Assembly: GCA_963999645.1 (NCBI GenBank)
Contig: CAXEUY010000005.1
Location: 1 to 64,000 of the forward strand
DNA from: MedAcidi-G1 sp002294285
GTDB taxonomy: Bacteria; Actinomycetota; Acidimicrobiia; Acidimicrobiales; MedAcidi-G1
Reading direction: 5' to 3'
DNA length: 64,000 nucleotides
The position numbers and the translations under genes were made by a program. Positions 6,983 to 16,912 of this stretch are shown here, in pieces; position 1 is the first letter of the stretch, and each line of letters starts with the position of its first letter. Under the pieces are notes generated by a model, which saw only the letters and a list, made by a program, of their open reading frames with translations, ran no database searches and had not been told where the DNA came from.

Positions 6983-8977
6983 TTAATCCTCGTCAGGAGA
7001 ATCCGTTGCCCGAACGCGTATTTCCTCAACAACACTTGAATCGGCCAGAGTGGTTGTATCACCTAAATCTCTACCTTCTGCAACATCTCTCAAAAGACGT
7101 CTCATGATTTTGCCACTTCTAGTCTTTGGAAGGTCAGGAACTAAAACCACCGTCTTCGGTCTGGCGATAGGTCCTAGCTTTTCTGCAACATGAGCACGAA
7201 TCTCATTTCCTAGAGAATCTGAGGCTTCAAAAGAACCTCTCAAAATGACATAACCAACTATGGCTTGTCCTGTCGTCTCATCAGCAACACCAACTACCGC
7301 CGCTTCAGCTACTGCTGGGTGGTCTACAAGTGCTGATTCTACTTCTGCAGTTGAAATGCGGTGACCAGAGACATTCATTACGTCATCCACTCTGCCTAAA
7401 AGCCATAAGTATCCATCCTTATCGAGCTTTGCTCCGTCTCCTGCAAAATACCGTCCTTCAAAACGTGACCAATAAGTTTCTTTGTATCTTTCAGGATCTC
7501 CCCAAATCCCTCTGAGCATACTGGGCCATGGATGAGTGATGGTCAAGTAGCCTCCTCCTTGCTCAATAGGGTTACCACCATCGTCTACTACTTCCATGAA
7601 AACACCCGGAATGGATTGACAAGCAGATCCTGGTTTGGTGGTTGTCAAACCTGGAAGCGGAGTGATCATATGCCCACCCGTTTCCGTTTGCCACCAAGTG
7701 TCAACAATCGGACAATTACTTCCCCCAATGTGTTCGTGATACCACATCCACGCCTCAGGGTTTATTGGCTCTCCTACCGTTCCTAAAACTCTCAAAGTAG
7801 ACAAATCGTGTGAAGCCGGCTCTTGCGCTCCCCATTTCATAAAAGTCCTTATAGCAGTAGGAGCTGTATAAAGTTGCGTAACACCATAGCGCTCAATAAT
7901 GTCCCATAACCGATCTTTGGGCCACTCCGGTTGATCACCTACACGAAGTTCCGGGCGAGGAGTATCAGGTGTCCCTTCGTACATGACCGATGTACAACCA
8001 TTGGCCAAGGGGCCATAAACGATATAGCTGTGACCTGTAACCCAACCTATGTCTGCTGCACACCAATAAATATCTTTCTCCCGGTTTATGTCGAAGGTAT
8101 AACGGTGTGTGTACATTACTTGCGTTAAATAACCCGCCGTTGTGTGCATGATCCCTTTTGGTTTTGCTGTGGTACCGGATGTGTAAAGCAAATAAAGGAG
8201 ATCCTCGCTGTCCAAAGATTCAGGTGGGCAATTCGAGTCTGCCTTGTCAACCAGATCATGCCACCAAAAATCACGTCCCTTCTCCATTTGCGTTTCGAGA
8301 TCACATCGATTGACAACAATTACATTTTCCACAGACGAAGCACCACTCTCCAACGCCTTGTCAACATTTGGTTTTAAAGGAGATGGAATACCTCTTCGGT
8401 AACCAGCATCGGCTGTAATAATTAGACGCGCTTGAGCATCTTCACAACGGTCAATTATCGCGTCAGGTGAAAATCCTCCGAATATAACGCTATGAACCAA
8501 CCCAATCCTGGCGCAAGCAAGCATCGCTATGGGAAGTTCGGGAATCATCGGCATGTAAATAGCGACTCGATCACCCTTATTCAAACCTATTTCTTTTAGA
8601 ACATTCGCGAATTTGGAAACTTCCACAAGAAGATCCTGATATGTAATTTTTCTGGTGTCACCGGGCTCTCCTTCCCAAAAATATGCAATTCGGTCTCCGT
8701 AACCTGCTTCTACATGCCGGTCTAAACAGTTGTAGGAAATATTTAGTCGCCCTCCGACAAACCATTTTGCAAAAGGAAGCTCCCACTCAAGTGTTGTATG
8801 GAAATCTTCATCCCACGTAATCAAATCTCTCGCTTGTCTAGCCCAAAATGACTCATAGTCAGAGATAGCTTCATCATGGTGAGAGGAATCATTAATCAAT
8901 GCTTTTTTTACAAAATCTGGATCTGGCGGAAATGTTCGATCCTCAACGTAAAACTCTTCAATTGTTGATTCGCTCAT
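6983..8977 (-). CDS. acs: Acetyl-CoA synthetase (AMP-forming)
   Basis: Converts acetate, ATP and CoA to acetyl-CoA through acetyl-AMP. The N-terminal ACAS domain is followed by the adenylation motif YTSGTTAKPKG (residues 265-275), the WWQTETGGHMITP region, and the C-terminal PKTRSGKIMRR motif with the lysine (Lys623) that is reversibly acetylated in well-studied homologues. Length 664 is near the family norm of about 650. It has a 75-nt upstream region with a short hairpin and is followed by the HAD phosphatase gene. Confidence 0.96.
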   Translation of the reverse strand: MSESTIEEFYVEDRTFPPDPDFVKKALINDSSHHDEAISDYESFWARQARDLITWDEDFHTTLEWELPFAKWFVGGRLNISYNCLDRHVEAGYGDRIAYFWEGEPGDTRKITYQDLLVEVSKFANVLKEIGLNKGDRVAIYMPMIPELPIAMLACARIGLVHSVIFGGFSPDAIIDRCEDAQARLIITADAGYRRGIPSPLKPNVDKALESGASSVENVIVVNRCDLETQMEKGRDFWWHDLVDKADSNCPPESLDSEDLLYLLYTSGTTAKPKGIMHTTAGYLTQVMYTHRYTFDINREKDIYWCAADIGWVTGHSYIVYGPLANGCTSVMYEGTPDTPRPELRVGDQPEWPKDRLWDIIERYGVTQLYTAPTAIRTFMKWGAQEPASHDLSTLRVLGTVGEPINPEAWMWYHEHIGGSNCPIVDTWWQTETGGHMITPLPGLTTTKPGSACQSIPGVFMEVVDDGGNPIEQGGGYLTITHPWPSMLRGIWGDPERYKETYWSRFEGRYFAGDGAKLDKDGYLWLLGRVDDVMNVSGHRISTAEVESALVDHPAVAEAAVVGVADETTGQAIVGYVILRGSFEASDSLGNEIRAHVAEKLGPIARPKTVVLVPDLPKTRSGKIMRRLLRDVAEGRDLGDTTTLADSSVVEEIRVRATDSPDED

Positions 8978-9013
8978 TTATTACCCCCTTGTTTGATTAG
9001 ATGATTTTAGACA

Positions 9014-9034
9014 AAGTAAGAAGCCAACTTACTT
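9014..9034. terminator. Hairpin between the respiratory block and acs
   Basis: AAGTAAG (9014-9020) and CTTACTT (9028-9034) form a 7-bp stem with a 7-nt loop, 19 nt past the stop codon of the MidA-like gene on the minus strand. The sequence after it is only mildly T-rich. It is the only candidate for ending the long respiratory transcript before acs; it might equally be a regulatory site for acs. Confidence 0.4.
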
Positions 9035-9052
9035 ACGGGCGTAAAAGGGATT

Positions 9053-10093
9053 TTAGTTTTCTGACACGGCACCACTGGAACCGATCTTCCATTCAAAAAC
9101 AAAAAAACCTCCCAGACCCTTTGGGTCAAGAAGTGCATCCGCTTCAGTAATTCTGCTTCTTGCTTTTACGGCTTTTAAGTCCCCAATCGATGATGACTCT
9201 TCCCAAATCTTTCGCCCTTCCTCGACTAGTTTATTTATTCCTTGATTTTCAAGAAACTGTTTTTGCGTTGATATAGAAAACCCTTTGGGTAATTGATCAA
9301 TAGCCACTTCGACTGTCACATCTTGATTTCCTACATCTTCAAGAGGACTATCACCTCTAAAATGCCTCTTAAACGTTCGAAGCCATGAATCTTGATGTCT
9401 TTGACTCATTTCTTGTGTCGTTGATCCATAATCAAAAAGCAATATAGAACCTTTAGAAATTTTTTCAATCACATCTTTTATCCAGTTATTTGATTGAGTC
9501 TGGACTGGGATCCGGGCACCTTTGAGTGGAGCAATTTCAATTGGTGGATCTTTCTCAGTGGTTAAGATCTCAATAAATTGATCATCCATTAGATCAATGC
9601 AAACCTCTTTCCAACAATTCCCATCCCCTTCTAATAGATCGAAAGGCAAGTTGTCCAAAAGCTCATTAGCAATCACTGCACCTACGATCGGACCCTCAGG
9701 CATTTGCATCGTTGAAACAAGTTTTTCAGAAGTCGGATGCTCTTTTCTTAGCTCTTCCGAACGTTCAACCATCATATAACTTCCACTCTCTAGACATTTT
9801 GGCTCAGAATCCAATATTGTTCTCGCAAGTGTCCCGCATCCCGCTCCAACTTCAATGACTTGAAAATCTTTTGGTTTTTGAATTTCTGTCCACAACTGAT
9901 CTAACCAATTTGCTATTAAATGACCGAAAACTGGGCCAACCTCTGGGCTTGTTATAAAGTCTCCTCTTCGCCCGGCTCTTCCAGTCTTTGTATAAAAACC
10001 ATTTTCAGAATCATAAAGACATGCTTCAACGAAATTTGAAAAAGAAAGAGGCCCTGATCTTCTTATACGGCTCTTTAAGTCTTCAGCCAACAT
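9053..10093 (-). CDS. midA: MidA/NDUFAF7 family SAM-dependent methyltransferase (complex I assembly)
   Basis: The 346-residue product carries the family's GDFITSPEVGPVFGHLIANW segment (residues 45-64) and SAM motif I VIEVGAGCGTLA (79-90). In mitochondria NDUFAF7 symmetrically dimethylates Arg85 of NDUFS2 (the NuoD homologue) and is needed for complex I assembly. The start is MLAEDLKSRIRRSGPLSF at 10093, 17 nt after the nuoN stop; a longer frame to 10198 would overlap nuoN. Its place as the last gene of the 11-subunit nuo operon supports a complex I role. The NuoD of this operon retains the target Arg (HRG). Confidence 0.88.
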   Translation of the reverse strand: MLAEDLKSRIRRSGPLSFSNFVEACLYDSENGFYTKTGRAGRRGDFITSPEVGPVFGHLIANWLDQLWTEIQKPKDFQVIEVGAGCGTLARTILDSEPKCLESGSYMMVERSEELRKEHPTSEKLVSTMQMPEGPIVGAVIANELLDNLPFDLLEGDGNCWKEVCIDLMDDQFIEILTTEKDPPIEIAPLKGARIPVQTQSNNWIKDVIEKISKGSILLFDYGSTTQEMSQRHQDSWLRTFKRHFRGDSPLEDVGNQDVTVEVAIDQLPKGFSISTQKQFLENQGINKLVEEGRKIWEESSSIGDLKAVKARSRITEADALLDPKGLGGFFVFEWKIGSSGAVSEN

Positions 10094-10110
10094 GCCGCTT
10101 GTTTTATTAT

Positions 10111-11619
10111 CTAGGCACCTAAAGCCAAAAGGCTCACTTCTGTGAAACGAGCTACTAACTGGGGGAAAATTCCAAATAGCAAAGTAACTATTACACAAAT
10201 TCCCAGAGCTGAAACGAGTGAGGGTGTGATGTCAACCTGATTTAGGTCGACTCCTGCAGATTCATCTGCCCACATTTTGCGCGCAATTGATGCATAGTAA
10301 AAGAGAGCTATAACAGAATTTATAGCTGCGACAACAGCGAGTAAATAACCCCAAGTTTCTCCCGCAGTTGCTAAAACTCTAAAGACTTCAAACTTCGCAA
10401 ACCACCCTCCTAGAGGTGGAATTCCTGCAAGGGAAAATAGAAAAATTGTCATAGCCACTGTCAACCCTGGGGCGAAATGGAAAGCTCCGGCAAATGAATC
10501 AATTTCTGCGGTGCCAGTTCGTCTTGCCAAAGTAATTATGACGGCAAATGCTCCAAGGTTCATGGCTGCATAAATAGCCAAATATGTTATTACCGCCGAT
10601 AAGGCCTGATCACCCGTAGTAAGACTGTGACCTGCAACAGCTAAAGGAGCGATCATAAACCCTGTTTGCGCCACGCCGGAATAAGCCATAAGTCGAACTA
10701 TGTTTTTTTGCCTTAATGCAATCAAGTTTCCGACTGTCATTGAAAGTGCTGAAAGCACCCAAATAAGCGGCTCCCAAACATTTGAGAGTTCATAGAAACC
10801 AACAAAAATAAGAGCAAGTAAAGCAACGAACCCGGCAGTTTTAGAAGAAACTGAAAGAAAAGCAGTTACAGGCGTTGGGGCGCCTTCATACACATCTGGC
10901 GCCCAAGTGTGAAATGGAACTGCCGATACTTTAAAAGCAAACCCTGCTACCACAAAAACAATCCCTAATGTCATTACAGAACTCGAAGCATTACCAGACT
11001 GAATAGAATCAGCGATTCCACTGAGTACCGTAGTCCCGCTCACTCCAAATAATAGAGACATTCCATAGAGCATTACCGCAGAAGCAAAAACACCCATTAA
11101 GTAGTATTTGAGACCGGCTTCATTCGATTTTGGATCTCGTTTTCTCCAGGCAACCATCAAGTATGCGGGAATCGAAAGTAATTCCAAAGCTACAAAAACA
11201 GAGATCAAATCTCTTGATGATGCCATCATCACCATGCCCATGAGTGAAGCTAGGAGGAGACCATAATATTCACTCTCCCAATAATCACCATCAACTATGT
11301 AATTGGTTGACAGAAGAACGACCACATACCCCGCTAAAAGGAAGACGGCCTTTAAAACTAATGAAAAATCGTCAACAACATAAGCGCCATCAAATAAAAT
11401 CCTGTCATTTCCATCGATACCAAGGGTTAAAAGAGGTATTGCTGTAGCCAGAATTCCCAAACCAGATAATGCCGCCATATAAGGACGTGCCTTTTCTAAA
11501 AACAAGATGTCTAAAAGAGTTACCAAAACCCCGACAGAAAGCAGAACTATCTCAGGTGCGACAGCATGCCAATCAATTGCAGGCCTTTCAAACGCTACGA
11601 TCACTAGGTTACTTGTCAC
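10111..11619 (-). CDS. nuoN: NADH-quinone oxidoreductase subunit N (11-subunit set)
   Basis: Antiporter-like membrane subunit of complex I. The 502 residues form about 14 TM helices with the proton-channel consensus around EALLSIPAYLMVAW-type and PFHTWAPDVYEGAPTPVTAFL sequence. GTG start overlaps the nuoM stop by one base (TAGTG). It belongs to the 11-gene cluster A-B-C-D-H-I-J-K-L-M-N and is followed by midA. Confidence 0.95.
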   Translation of the reverse strand: MTSNLVIVAFERPAIDWHAVAPEIVLLSVGVLVTLLDILFLEKARPYMAALSGLGILATAIPLLTLGIDGNDRILFDGAYVVDDFSLVLKAVFLLAGYVVVLLSTNYIVDGDYWESEYYGLLLASLMGMVMMASSRDLISVFVALELLSIPAYLMVAWRKRDPKSNEAGLKYYLMGVFASAVMLYGMSLLFGVSGTTVLSGIADSIQSGNASSSVMTLGIVFVVAGFAFKVSAVPFHTWAPDVYEGAPTPVTAFLSVSSKTAGFVALLALIFVGFYELSNVWEPLIWVLSALSMTVGNLIALRQKNIVRLMAYSGVAQTGFMIAPLAVAGHSLTTGDQALSAVITYLAIYAAMNLGAFAVIITLARRTGTAEIDSFAGAFHFAPGLTVAMTIFLFSLAGIPPLGGWFAKFEVFRVLATAGETWGYLLAVVAAINSVIALFYYASIARKMWADESAGVDLNQVDITPSLVSALGICVIVTLLFGIFPQLVARFTEVSLLALGA

Positions 11620-13259
11620 TACGAACCTTTCGAAGCAGCATGATGATCAGAGTCATGATCTTCTAAACCGTAGACTTCAGGACAATGGGCAGATTTGATT
11701 TCTTCATGGCTCAATTTATTTACATCTATGGTCAAACACGGAGTTAAAGATGCATCAACCGCTCCATCGGTAGTTCTAAAAACAAGATTTGGATAGATAC
11801 CTAATGCAAGTATCAATGCGAGTAAAGGAGCCCAAGCTATCCACTCAGTTTTTGTTGTGTCATGGATATTTGGATCTTCAGCAAATTCATCTTTCGGCGT
11901 GCCGAATGCTGCTCTCTGAAGCAACCACAAAAGGTAACCAGCAGCAAGAACAGTGCCCAATGCTGCGACAACCATGAAAGTTCTAAAGGTTTCAACGGGT
12001 AACCCATTCGCAGGATTATAAGCAGAAAGTATTGCCGGAAATTCCCCCCAGAATCCTGCTAACCCTGGCAGACCTAAAGATGCCATCGCACAAAATCCTA
12101 GAATCCAACCCATTTTAGGAGCTTGAACTAACAACCCTCCTAACCTCTTGATTTCTAAAGTGTGATAACGCTCTTTCATAGAACCGGCTAGGAAGAAAAG
12201 CATCCCTGTTATAAGGCCATGGGCAACCATGCCCATAATTGCTGCATTTATCCCAAAGTCCGTGAGAGTTGAAATTCCTAGCATTACAAATCCCATATGG
12301 GCGACCGAAGAAAATGCAATTAATCGTTTCATGTCTGTTTGAGCCAAGCAACAGAAAGCACCATAAATGATTCCTATTACTGCCAGTAGTCCTATCCAAG
12401 GTGCCCATTCGACTGCCGCTTCGGGGAGTAATGGTATTGCGATTCTCACAAATCCATAAGTTCCAAGTTTAAGTAATACTGCTGCAAGTATTACAGATCC
12501 AACAGTTGGAGCTTCGGTATGAGCATCAGGCAACCATGTATGGAATGGGAACATAGGAACTTTAATTCCAAAGCCCAAAAACATGCCTCCAAATATCCAA
12601 AGTTGTGCTGTCCGAGAAACGGCATTCGCCACAACATTGTCAGCTATCTCGGTAAATACAAATGACTCTGCCCCTGTTAAGAAAAAGAGCGAAAGGAAAC
12701 TAACTAGCATTAATGCTGAACCGAAAAGTGTATAGAGAAAAAATTTCAGAGATGCATACCTTCTGTTTGGACCTCCCCAAACAGCGATCATGAAAAACAT
12801 TGGCAATAAAACAACTTCGAAGAAAACAAAGAAGAGCACCATATCTTGAGCCACAAAAGTACCGATCATGCCGGTCTCTAAAACGAGGATAAGTATCAGA
12901 AATGTTTTCGGGTTCTTAGGCTCAGGAAAATGGTTCCAACTGTAAACAATACAGAGTGGAACTATAAGCACAGTTAGCAAAACAAGTGGTAAAGAAATTC
13001 CATCAAGTCCCACTACGTAACGACTATGAATGGCTTCTATCCAGCTTTTGTCTACTACGTACTGAAGTCTGTCAGTAGCATCAAGATCAAACCATATAAG
13101 AAGTATTAGACCCACAAATGCAACCCAAATAGAGGTAACAAGGGCAATTACTTTGTGCTCTTGTTCTTTTTCTTTTGGGAGTAAAAACATTACTAACGCA
13201 CCCAGTAGAGGTGAAAAAGTAATTACCGTAAGGCCCCAACTATCAAGCAAATTCTCCAT
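11619..13259 (-). CDS. nuoM: NADH-quinone oxidoreductase subunit M (11-subunit set)
   Basis: Antiporter-like proton-pumping subunit. It shows the family motifs FFVFFEVVLLPMFFMIAVWG (conserved Glu on TM5), the PFHTWLPDAHTEAPTVGSVIL broken-helix region, and about 14 TM helices in 546 residues. The C terminus ends in a His/Asp-rich hydrophilic tail (EDHDSDHHAAS), longer than usual. Start lies 12 nt after the nuoL stop; the stop overlaps nuoN. Confidence 0.96.
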   Translation of the reverse strand: MENLLDSWGLTVITFSPLLGALVMFLLPKEKEQEHKVIALVTSIWVAFVGLILLIWFDLDATDRLQYVVDKSWIEAIHSRYVVGLDGISLPLVLLTVLIVPLCIVYSWNHFPEPKNPKTFLILILVLETGMIGTFVAQDMVLFFVFFEVVLLPMFFMIAVWGGPNRRYASLKFFLYTLFGSALMLVSFLSLFFLTGAESFVFTEIADNVVANAVSRTAQLWIFGGMFLGFGIKVPMFPFHTWLPDAHTEAPTVGSVILAAVLLKLGTYGFVRIAIPLLPEAAVEWAPWIGLLAVIGIIYGAFCCLAQTDMKRLIAFSSVAHMGFVMLGISTLTDFGINAAIMGMVAHGLITGMLFFLAGSMKERYHTLEIKRLGGLLVQAPKMGWILGFCAMASLGLPGLAGFWGEFPAILSAYNPANGLPVETFRTFMVVAALGTVLAAGYLLWLLQRAAFGTPKDEFAEDPNIHDTTKTEWIAWAPLLALILALGIYPNLVFRTTDGAVDASLTPCLTIDVNKLSHEEIKSAHCPEVYGLEDHDSDHHAASKGS

Positions 13260-13271
13260 GTTTAATTTCTC

Positions 13272-15548
13272 CTACACAATCACTATGAGCAAACCGGCTA
13301 AAATCGTCGCAGCAGCAAACAAAATTGCTGCATAACTCTGAACTTTTCCGGATTGAATTTTGCGAAGTTCTTCACCGCTTTCCGATGAAATGCGACCAGA
13401 GGCGTTAACAAAACCGTCAACAACATTCTGATCTATTTTGAAATAATTAAGTTGTCCTATTTTCACAGCACTCCGACCAAATGTGTCTACAGTGCGATCC
13501 AAGACCGCCTGATTTGAGCGATAAGCCAATTCAGCAATTGGTTCTTTAACTGCTCGAGTGATTATCCCTGTATATAAATGATCGAGGTAGTACTTGTTAA
13601 CAAGAAGAGTGTGACCCATTCTTGCTAACGCAAGACGTGTGGTAAGTCCATTGGGTAATTCAGTTAGACTTTGTCCAGTTTCTTTCGATGCATTATCAAC
13701 TTTTACGAAATAATAATGCCATGCAAGCGAAGCTCCAATTATCACGATGATTGTTGAAATTATTGCGAGTGACCAGCTCGGAGTCGCATGTGAGATTTGT
13801 GGGAAATAACCGGCTACTGGTTCTATATAGTGACCAAACCTTTCTTGGAGTGACTTCGGAACCAGTTGAAAGCCTTTTGGTAAGTTTAAAAATCCTGCAA
13901 AAATCGCTAACACCGCAAGAATCCAAAGGGGTACAGTAATTCTTTTTCCAGACTCGTGAGGGTGACCATGTCCTCTGAATTCACCAAAGAATGTTAGATA
14001 AACACATCTAGTCATATACGCAGCAGTTAAAGCGGCAGTAATCATTCCCATTACCAACATGAACGTGTAGGAACCATTCCCACCTGTTCCACCCATAACT
14101 CCCCATCCACCTGTTCCGACTAGTATTTCATCTTTTGACCAAAACCCGGCAAAGGGTGGTAATCCTGCCAGAGCAATTGAACCAATAATAAAAGTCCGAA
14201 ATGTTTGAGGCATTTCTTTTCTCAAACCTCCCATATCTGACTTCATGTCAAAACTGTGAACCGAATGAGCAACCGAACCGGATCCTAAAAATAAACAAGC
14301 TTTGAAAAATGCATGAGTGAAAAGATGGAACATAGCTGCTGTCCATGCCCCTACACCTAGTGCCATAACCATATACCCGAGTTGTGAAATGGTTGAATAT
14401 GCAAGAACTTTCTTAATATCTCGTTGAACAAATGCTAAACATGCTCCTACTAGTGTTGTAAACCCACCCACTAGGGCCATTAAATTTATTGAACTTCCTC
14501 CGATGGAAAACCCTTCAAAAAACACACCATAGAGACGAGCGATCATAAAGACTCCCGCTACAACCATTGTTGCAGCATGTATAAGAGCTGATACTGGTGT
14601 TGGCCCTGCCATAGCATCAGGTAACCATGTGTGTAAAAAGAACTGACCAGATTTTGACATTACAGCAGCCATAAGACAACACGCTGCTATCAACAATGTG
14701 CTATGTGAAAGAAGACCTGCAGAAGCTAAGGCGTTTGTTGTCACAATTGAAAAAGAACCAAAGGTGTCAGGTAAAAGTTTTCCTGAAGCAAAGAAAAGGA
14801 TTGTTACTCCAATCAACAATCCCATATCTCCAACACGGTTAGTTAGAAATGCTTTTAATGCTGCGTTTGAATTATCTTTTTCTTCCCACCAGTGACCTAT
14901 TAATGCAAACGAACAAAGTCCTACCAACTCCCAAGAAACTAGTAATTGAAGCGTATTTTCGGAGATAACAAGGAGAAGCATCGATGCACTGAATAGTGAT
15001 AGGAAAGCGAAAAAATGTGTATATCTTCTGTCCCCAGCTACGTAATCTGTGGAATAAATATGGACAAGTAGGGATACCAAAGTAACGACGAACAACATCA
15101 TCGCTGCAGGACCATCAACTAACGTGCCAACAGAAAACTCAACACCTCCGGTAGTGAACCAAGTTGTAGTATTTACCACAGCTAAAGAGGGCTCACCATG
15201 CTCACCATGCTCACCATGCTCACCATGCTCACCATGCTCACCATGCTCACCATGCTCACCAATGACAAGGGTCTGACTGATTTCTTCTCCATGAAAATTG
15301 TCACGATGATCCATCCAAGCAAAACCTGTACAGATTGATAGAACAAAAGCAACCACAAGTGCAGCAATTCCAAGTTCTGAACCCCCGCGCGGTAAACGTT
15401 TACCAAAAAAGAGTATCCCGACGAATGACAAGGCAGGTATGAGAGGAATCAACCAAACATTCTGCAAAAACCAGTTTCCTGATTCAGTTATTCCGAGAGG
15501 AATTGAGTTCACAGATGAAGTCGAAGCTGCTAAAAATTGAAACATCAC
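13272..15548 (-). CDS. nuoL: NADH-quinone oxidoreductase subunit L (11-subunit set) with Gly-Glu-His repeat
   Basis: The largest antiporter-like subunit; it carries the C-terminal lateral helix. Family motifs are LLVSWELVGLCSFALIGHWW, GQFFLHTWLPDAMAGPTPVS and LFTHAFFKACLFLGSGSV. At 758 residues it is about 100 longer than the second NuoL here. Part of the extra length is a loop between TM2 and TM3 (about residues 80-145) with seven perfect Gly-Glu-His triplets at 97-117. By homology with the N-out NuoL of Escherichia coli, this loop faces outside. Start is GTG 15548 or the next codon, ATG 15545. Confidence 0.95.
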   Translation of the reverse strand: MMFQFLAASTSSVNSIPLGITESGNWFLQNVWLIPLIPALSFVGILFFGKRLPRGGSELGIAALVVAFVLSICTGFAWMDHRDNFHGEEISQTLVIGEHGEHGEHGEHGEHGEHGEHGEPSLAVVNTTTWFTTGGVEFSVGTLVDGPAAMMLFVVTLVSLLVHIYSTDYVAGDRRYTHFFAFLSLFSASMLLLVISENTLQLLVSWELVGLCSFALIGHWWEEKDNSNAALKAFLTNRVGDMGLLIGVTILFFASGKLLPDTFGSFSIVTTNALASAGLLSHSTLLIAACCLMAAVMSKSGQFFLHTWLPDAMAGPTPVSALIHAATMVVAGVFMIARLYGVFFEGFSIGGSSINLMALVGGFTTLVGACLAFVQRDIKKVLAYSTISQLGYMVMALGVGAWTAAMFHLFTHAFFKACLFLGSGSVAHSVHSFDMKSDMGGLRKEMPQTFRTFIIGSIALAGLPPFAGFWSKDEILVGTGGWGVMGGTGGNGSYTFMLVMGMITAALTAAYMTRCVYLTFFGEFRGHGHPHESGKRITVPLWILAVLAIFAGFLNLPKGFQLVPKSLQERFGHYIEPVAGYFPQISHATPSWSLAIISTIIVIIGASLAWHYYFVKVDNASKETGQSLTELPNGLTTRLALARMGHTLLVNKYYLDHLYTGIITRAVKEPIAELAYRSNQAVLDRTVDTFGRSAVKIGQLNYFKIDQNVVDGFVNASGRISSESGEELRKIQSGKVQSYAAILFAAATILAGLLIVIV
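15192..15254. repeat. 9-bp tandem repeat inside nuoL (11-subunit set)
   Basis: Seven exact copies of ctcaccatg plus a partial eighth, encoding (His-Gly-Glu)n on the minus strand. Copies are identical at the nucleotide level, so the array is recent or kept uniform by slippage or recombination. Unit length keeps the frame. Confidence 0.97.
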
Positions 15549-15549
15549 A

Positions 15550-15849
15550 TCAGCCTTTCATCGAATCGATTCCTGCAAGGTCGATATTTCGACGATTACG
15601 ATAAAGCAATAGAACCATAGCTAAACCCACACCTACTTCAGCTGCTGCTACCGCAATTACAAAAAGTGCAAAGACTTCTCCAGAAATGGCCTCACGGAAA
15701 GCTGCAAAGGCTACAAGATTTATGTTGACTGAATTAAGAATCAATTCGATTGACATTAAGACCATAACCCCGTTACGTCTTGTCAAAACACCATAAACTC
15801 CAATAGCAAAAAGAACTGCAGAGAGAATCAAAAACTGATTTAAAAGCAT
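15550..15849 (-). CDS. nuoK: NADH-quinone oxidoreductase subunit K (11-subunit set)
   Basis: Small three-TM subunit of the E-channel. It has the usual length (99) and the conserved pattern GVYGVLTRRNGVMVLMSIELILNSVNINLVAF with the TM2 Glu, then FALFVIAVAAAEVGVGLAMVLLLYR with the TM3 Glu. Its start overlaps the nuoJ stop by one base. Confidence 0.96.
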   Translation of the reverse strand: MLLNQFLILSAVLFAIGVYGVLTRRNGVMVLMSIELILNSVNINLVAFAAFREAISGEVFALFVIAVAAAEVGVGLAMVLLLYRNRRNIDLAGIDSMKG

Positions 15850-16403
15850 TATTGATCCCTTCTAGCTATAACAACTGACCCAATCAAGGCTGCAAGCAGA
15901 AGAACTGAAATTGCTTCAAAAGGAATAATGAACTGGCTGAAAATCATGTCACCTATTTCAGCGGTAGTGCTAGGCATTTCACGACTTAGTTCCGTATTGC
16001 GAAAACTATCTATAAATGCCCCTGAAGTAACAGTTACTATCAGAACTGCCACTAAAACAGCCATTTGACTACGCTCTCTGAACTCGCCTTCCTCTGCTCC
16101 AAATGAACCTTTCGTTAACATTATTCCGAACAAAAACAGAACGATTATGGCACCTATATAAACGAGGATTTGAGTAACTGCTATGAATTCTGCTCCGAGG
16201 AGAATAAACATTCCTGCCGCGCCCGCTAAAACAATTACTAAATAAAGAGCAGCATGAACTATGTTTTCCGTCGTAACCATTTTCAATGCTGCTAACACCA
16301 TCACTAAAGCAATAAGTGCAAAAAATACATTTTGAGCGACTAGCACCTCGCTGCCTTCCAGCGGATCCAGACCTTGGATCTGAGCAAAAAATAAACTAAT
16401 CAT
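15849..16403 (-). CDS. nuoJ: NADH-quinone oxidoreductase subunit J (11-subunit set)
   Basis: Five-TM subunit whose TM3 rearranges during turnover. The core TENIVHAALYLVIVLAGAAGMFILLGAEFIAVTQILVYIGAIIVLFLFGIML is typical and includes the QILVYIGAIIVLFLF TM3 segment. Length is 184 residues. Overlaps nuoI and nuoK by one base at each side. Confidence 0.96.
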   Translation of the reverse strand: MISLFFAQIQGLDPLEGSEVLVAQNVFFALIALVMVLAALKMVTTENIVHAALYLVIVLAGAAGMFILLGAEFIAVTQILVYIGAIIVLFLFGIMLTKGSFGAEEGEFRERSQMAVLVAVLIVTVTSGAFIDSFRNTELSREMPSTTAEIGDMIFSQFIIPFEAISVLLLAALIGSVVIARRDQ

Positions 16404-16912
16404 TAACGCGGCACCTTGAGTTGTTTAGCTTCGCTACCACTTTCGTATTCTTCGAAATCTGGGACTGTCTCCATCCACTTTGAAAGCTGACCTTTGTCAT
16501 GAAGAAGATCAGCCAATTTAGGTTCAGAAAATTCAAATTCTGGTGACCAAAACAAAGCTTCAAAAGGGCAAACTTCAACACAAATACCGCAATACATACA
16601 AAGTGCAAAATCAATATCAAAACGATCTAGGGCATTTTTCTGACGAGGTTTACCACCAGGTCGGCGAGGTGGTGCTTTGTATTTATGACCCTCAATATAA
16701 ATACACCAATCAGGGCACTCACGCGCACATAACATACACGCAGTGCAATTTTCTTCATGTAAAGCAATCACGCCTCGAGCTCTAAGAGTAGGGGCTTCCT
16801 TAACTCTTGGATATTGAATTGTGTGCGAACCTTTTGTCAAAGTTCTGATCAAGGTTTTAAATGTGACACCTAAACCTTTTATTAAACCTGGGACTCTTAT
16901 AGATAAACGCAT
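16403..16912 (-). CDS. nuoI: NADH-quinone oxidoreductase subunit I, 2x[4Fe-4S] (11-subunit set)
   Basis: Carries clusters N6a and N6b that pass electrons to N2 in NuoB. Two complete ferredoxin motifs are visible: CTACMLCARECPDWCIYIEG (about 57-76) and CMYCGICVEVCPFEALFW (about 105-122). Length 169 residues. In this cluster NuoI is the outermost iron-sulfur subunit encoded, since nuoE, nuoF and nuoG are absent, so it would be the natural docking point for an alternative electron donor. Confidence 0.96.
   Translation of the reverse strand: MRLSIRVPGLIKGLGVTFKTLIRTLTKGSHTIQYPRVKEAPTLRARGVIALHEENCTACMLCARECPDWCIYIEGHKYKAPPRRPGGKPRQKNALDRFDIDFALCMYCGICVEVCPFEALFWSPEFEFSEPKLADLLHDKGQLSKWMETVPDFEEYESGSEAKQLKVPR

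Noticed and set aside
10094..10198. 35-codon N-terminal extension of the MidA-like protein
   Set aside because: It overlaps the end of nuoN in another frame; the family alignment begins at MLAEDLKSRI.
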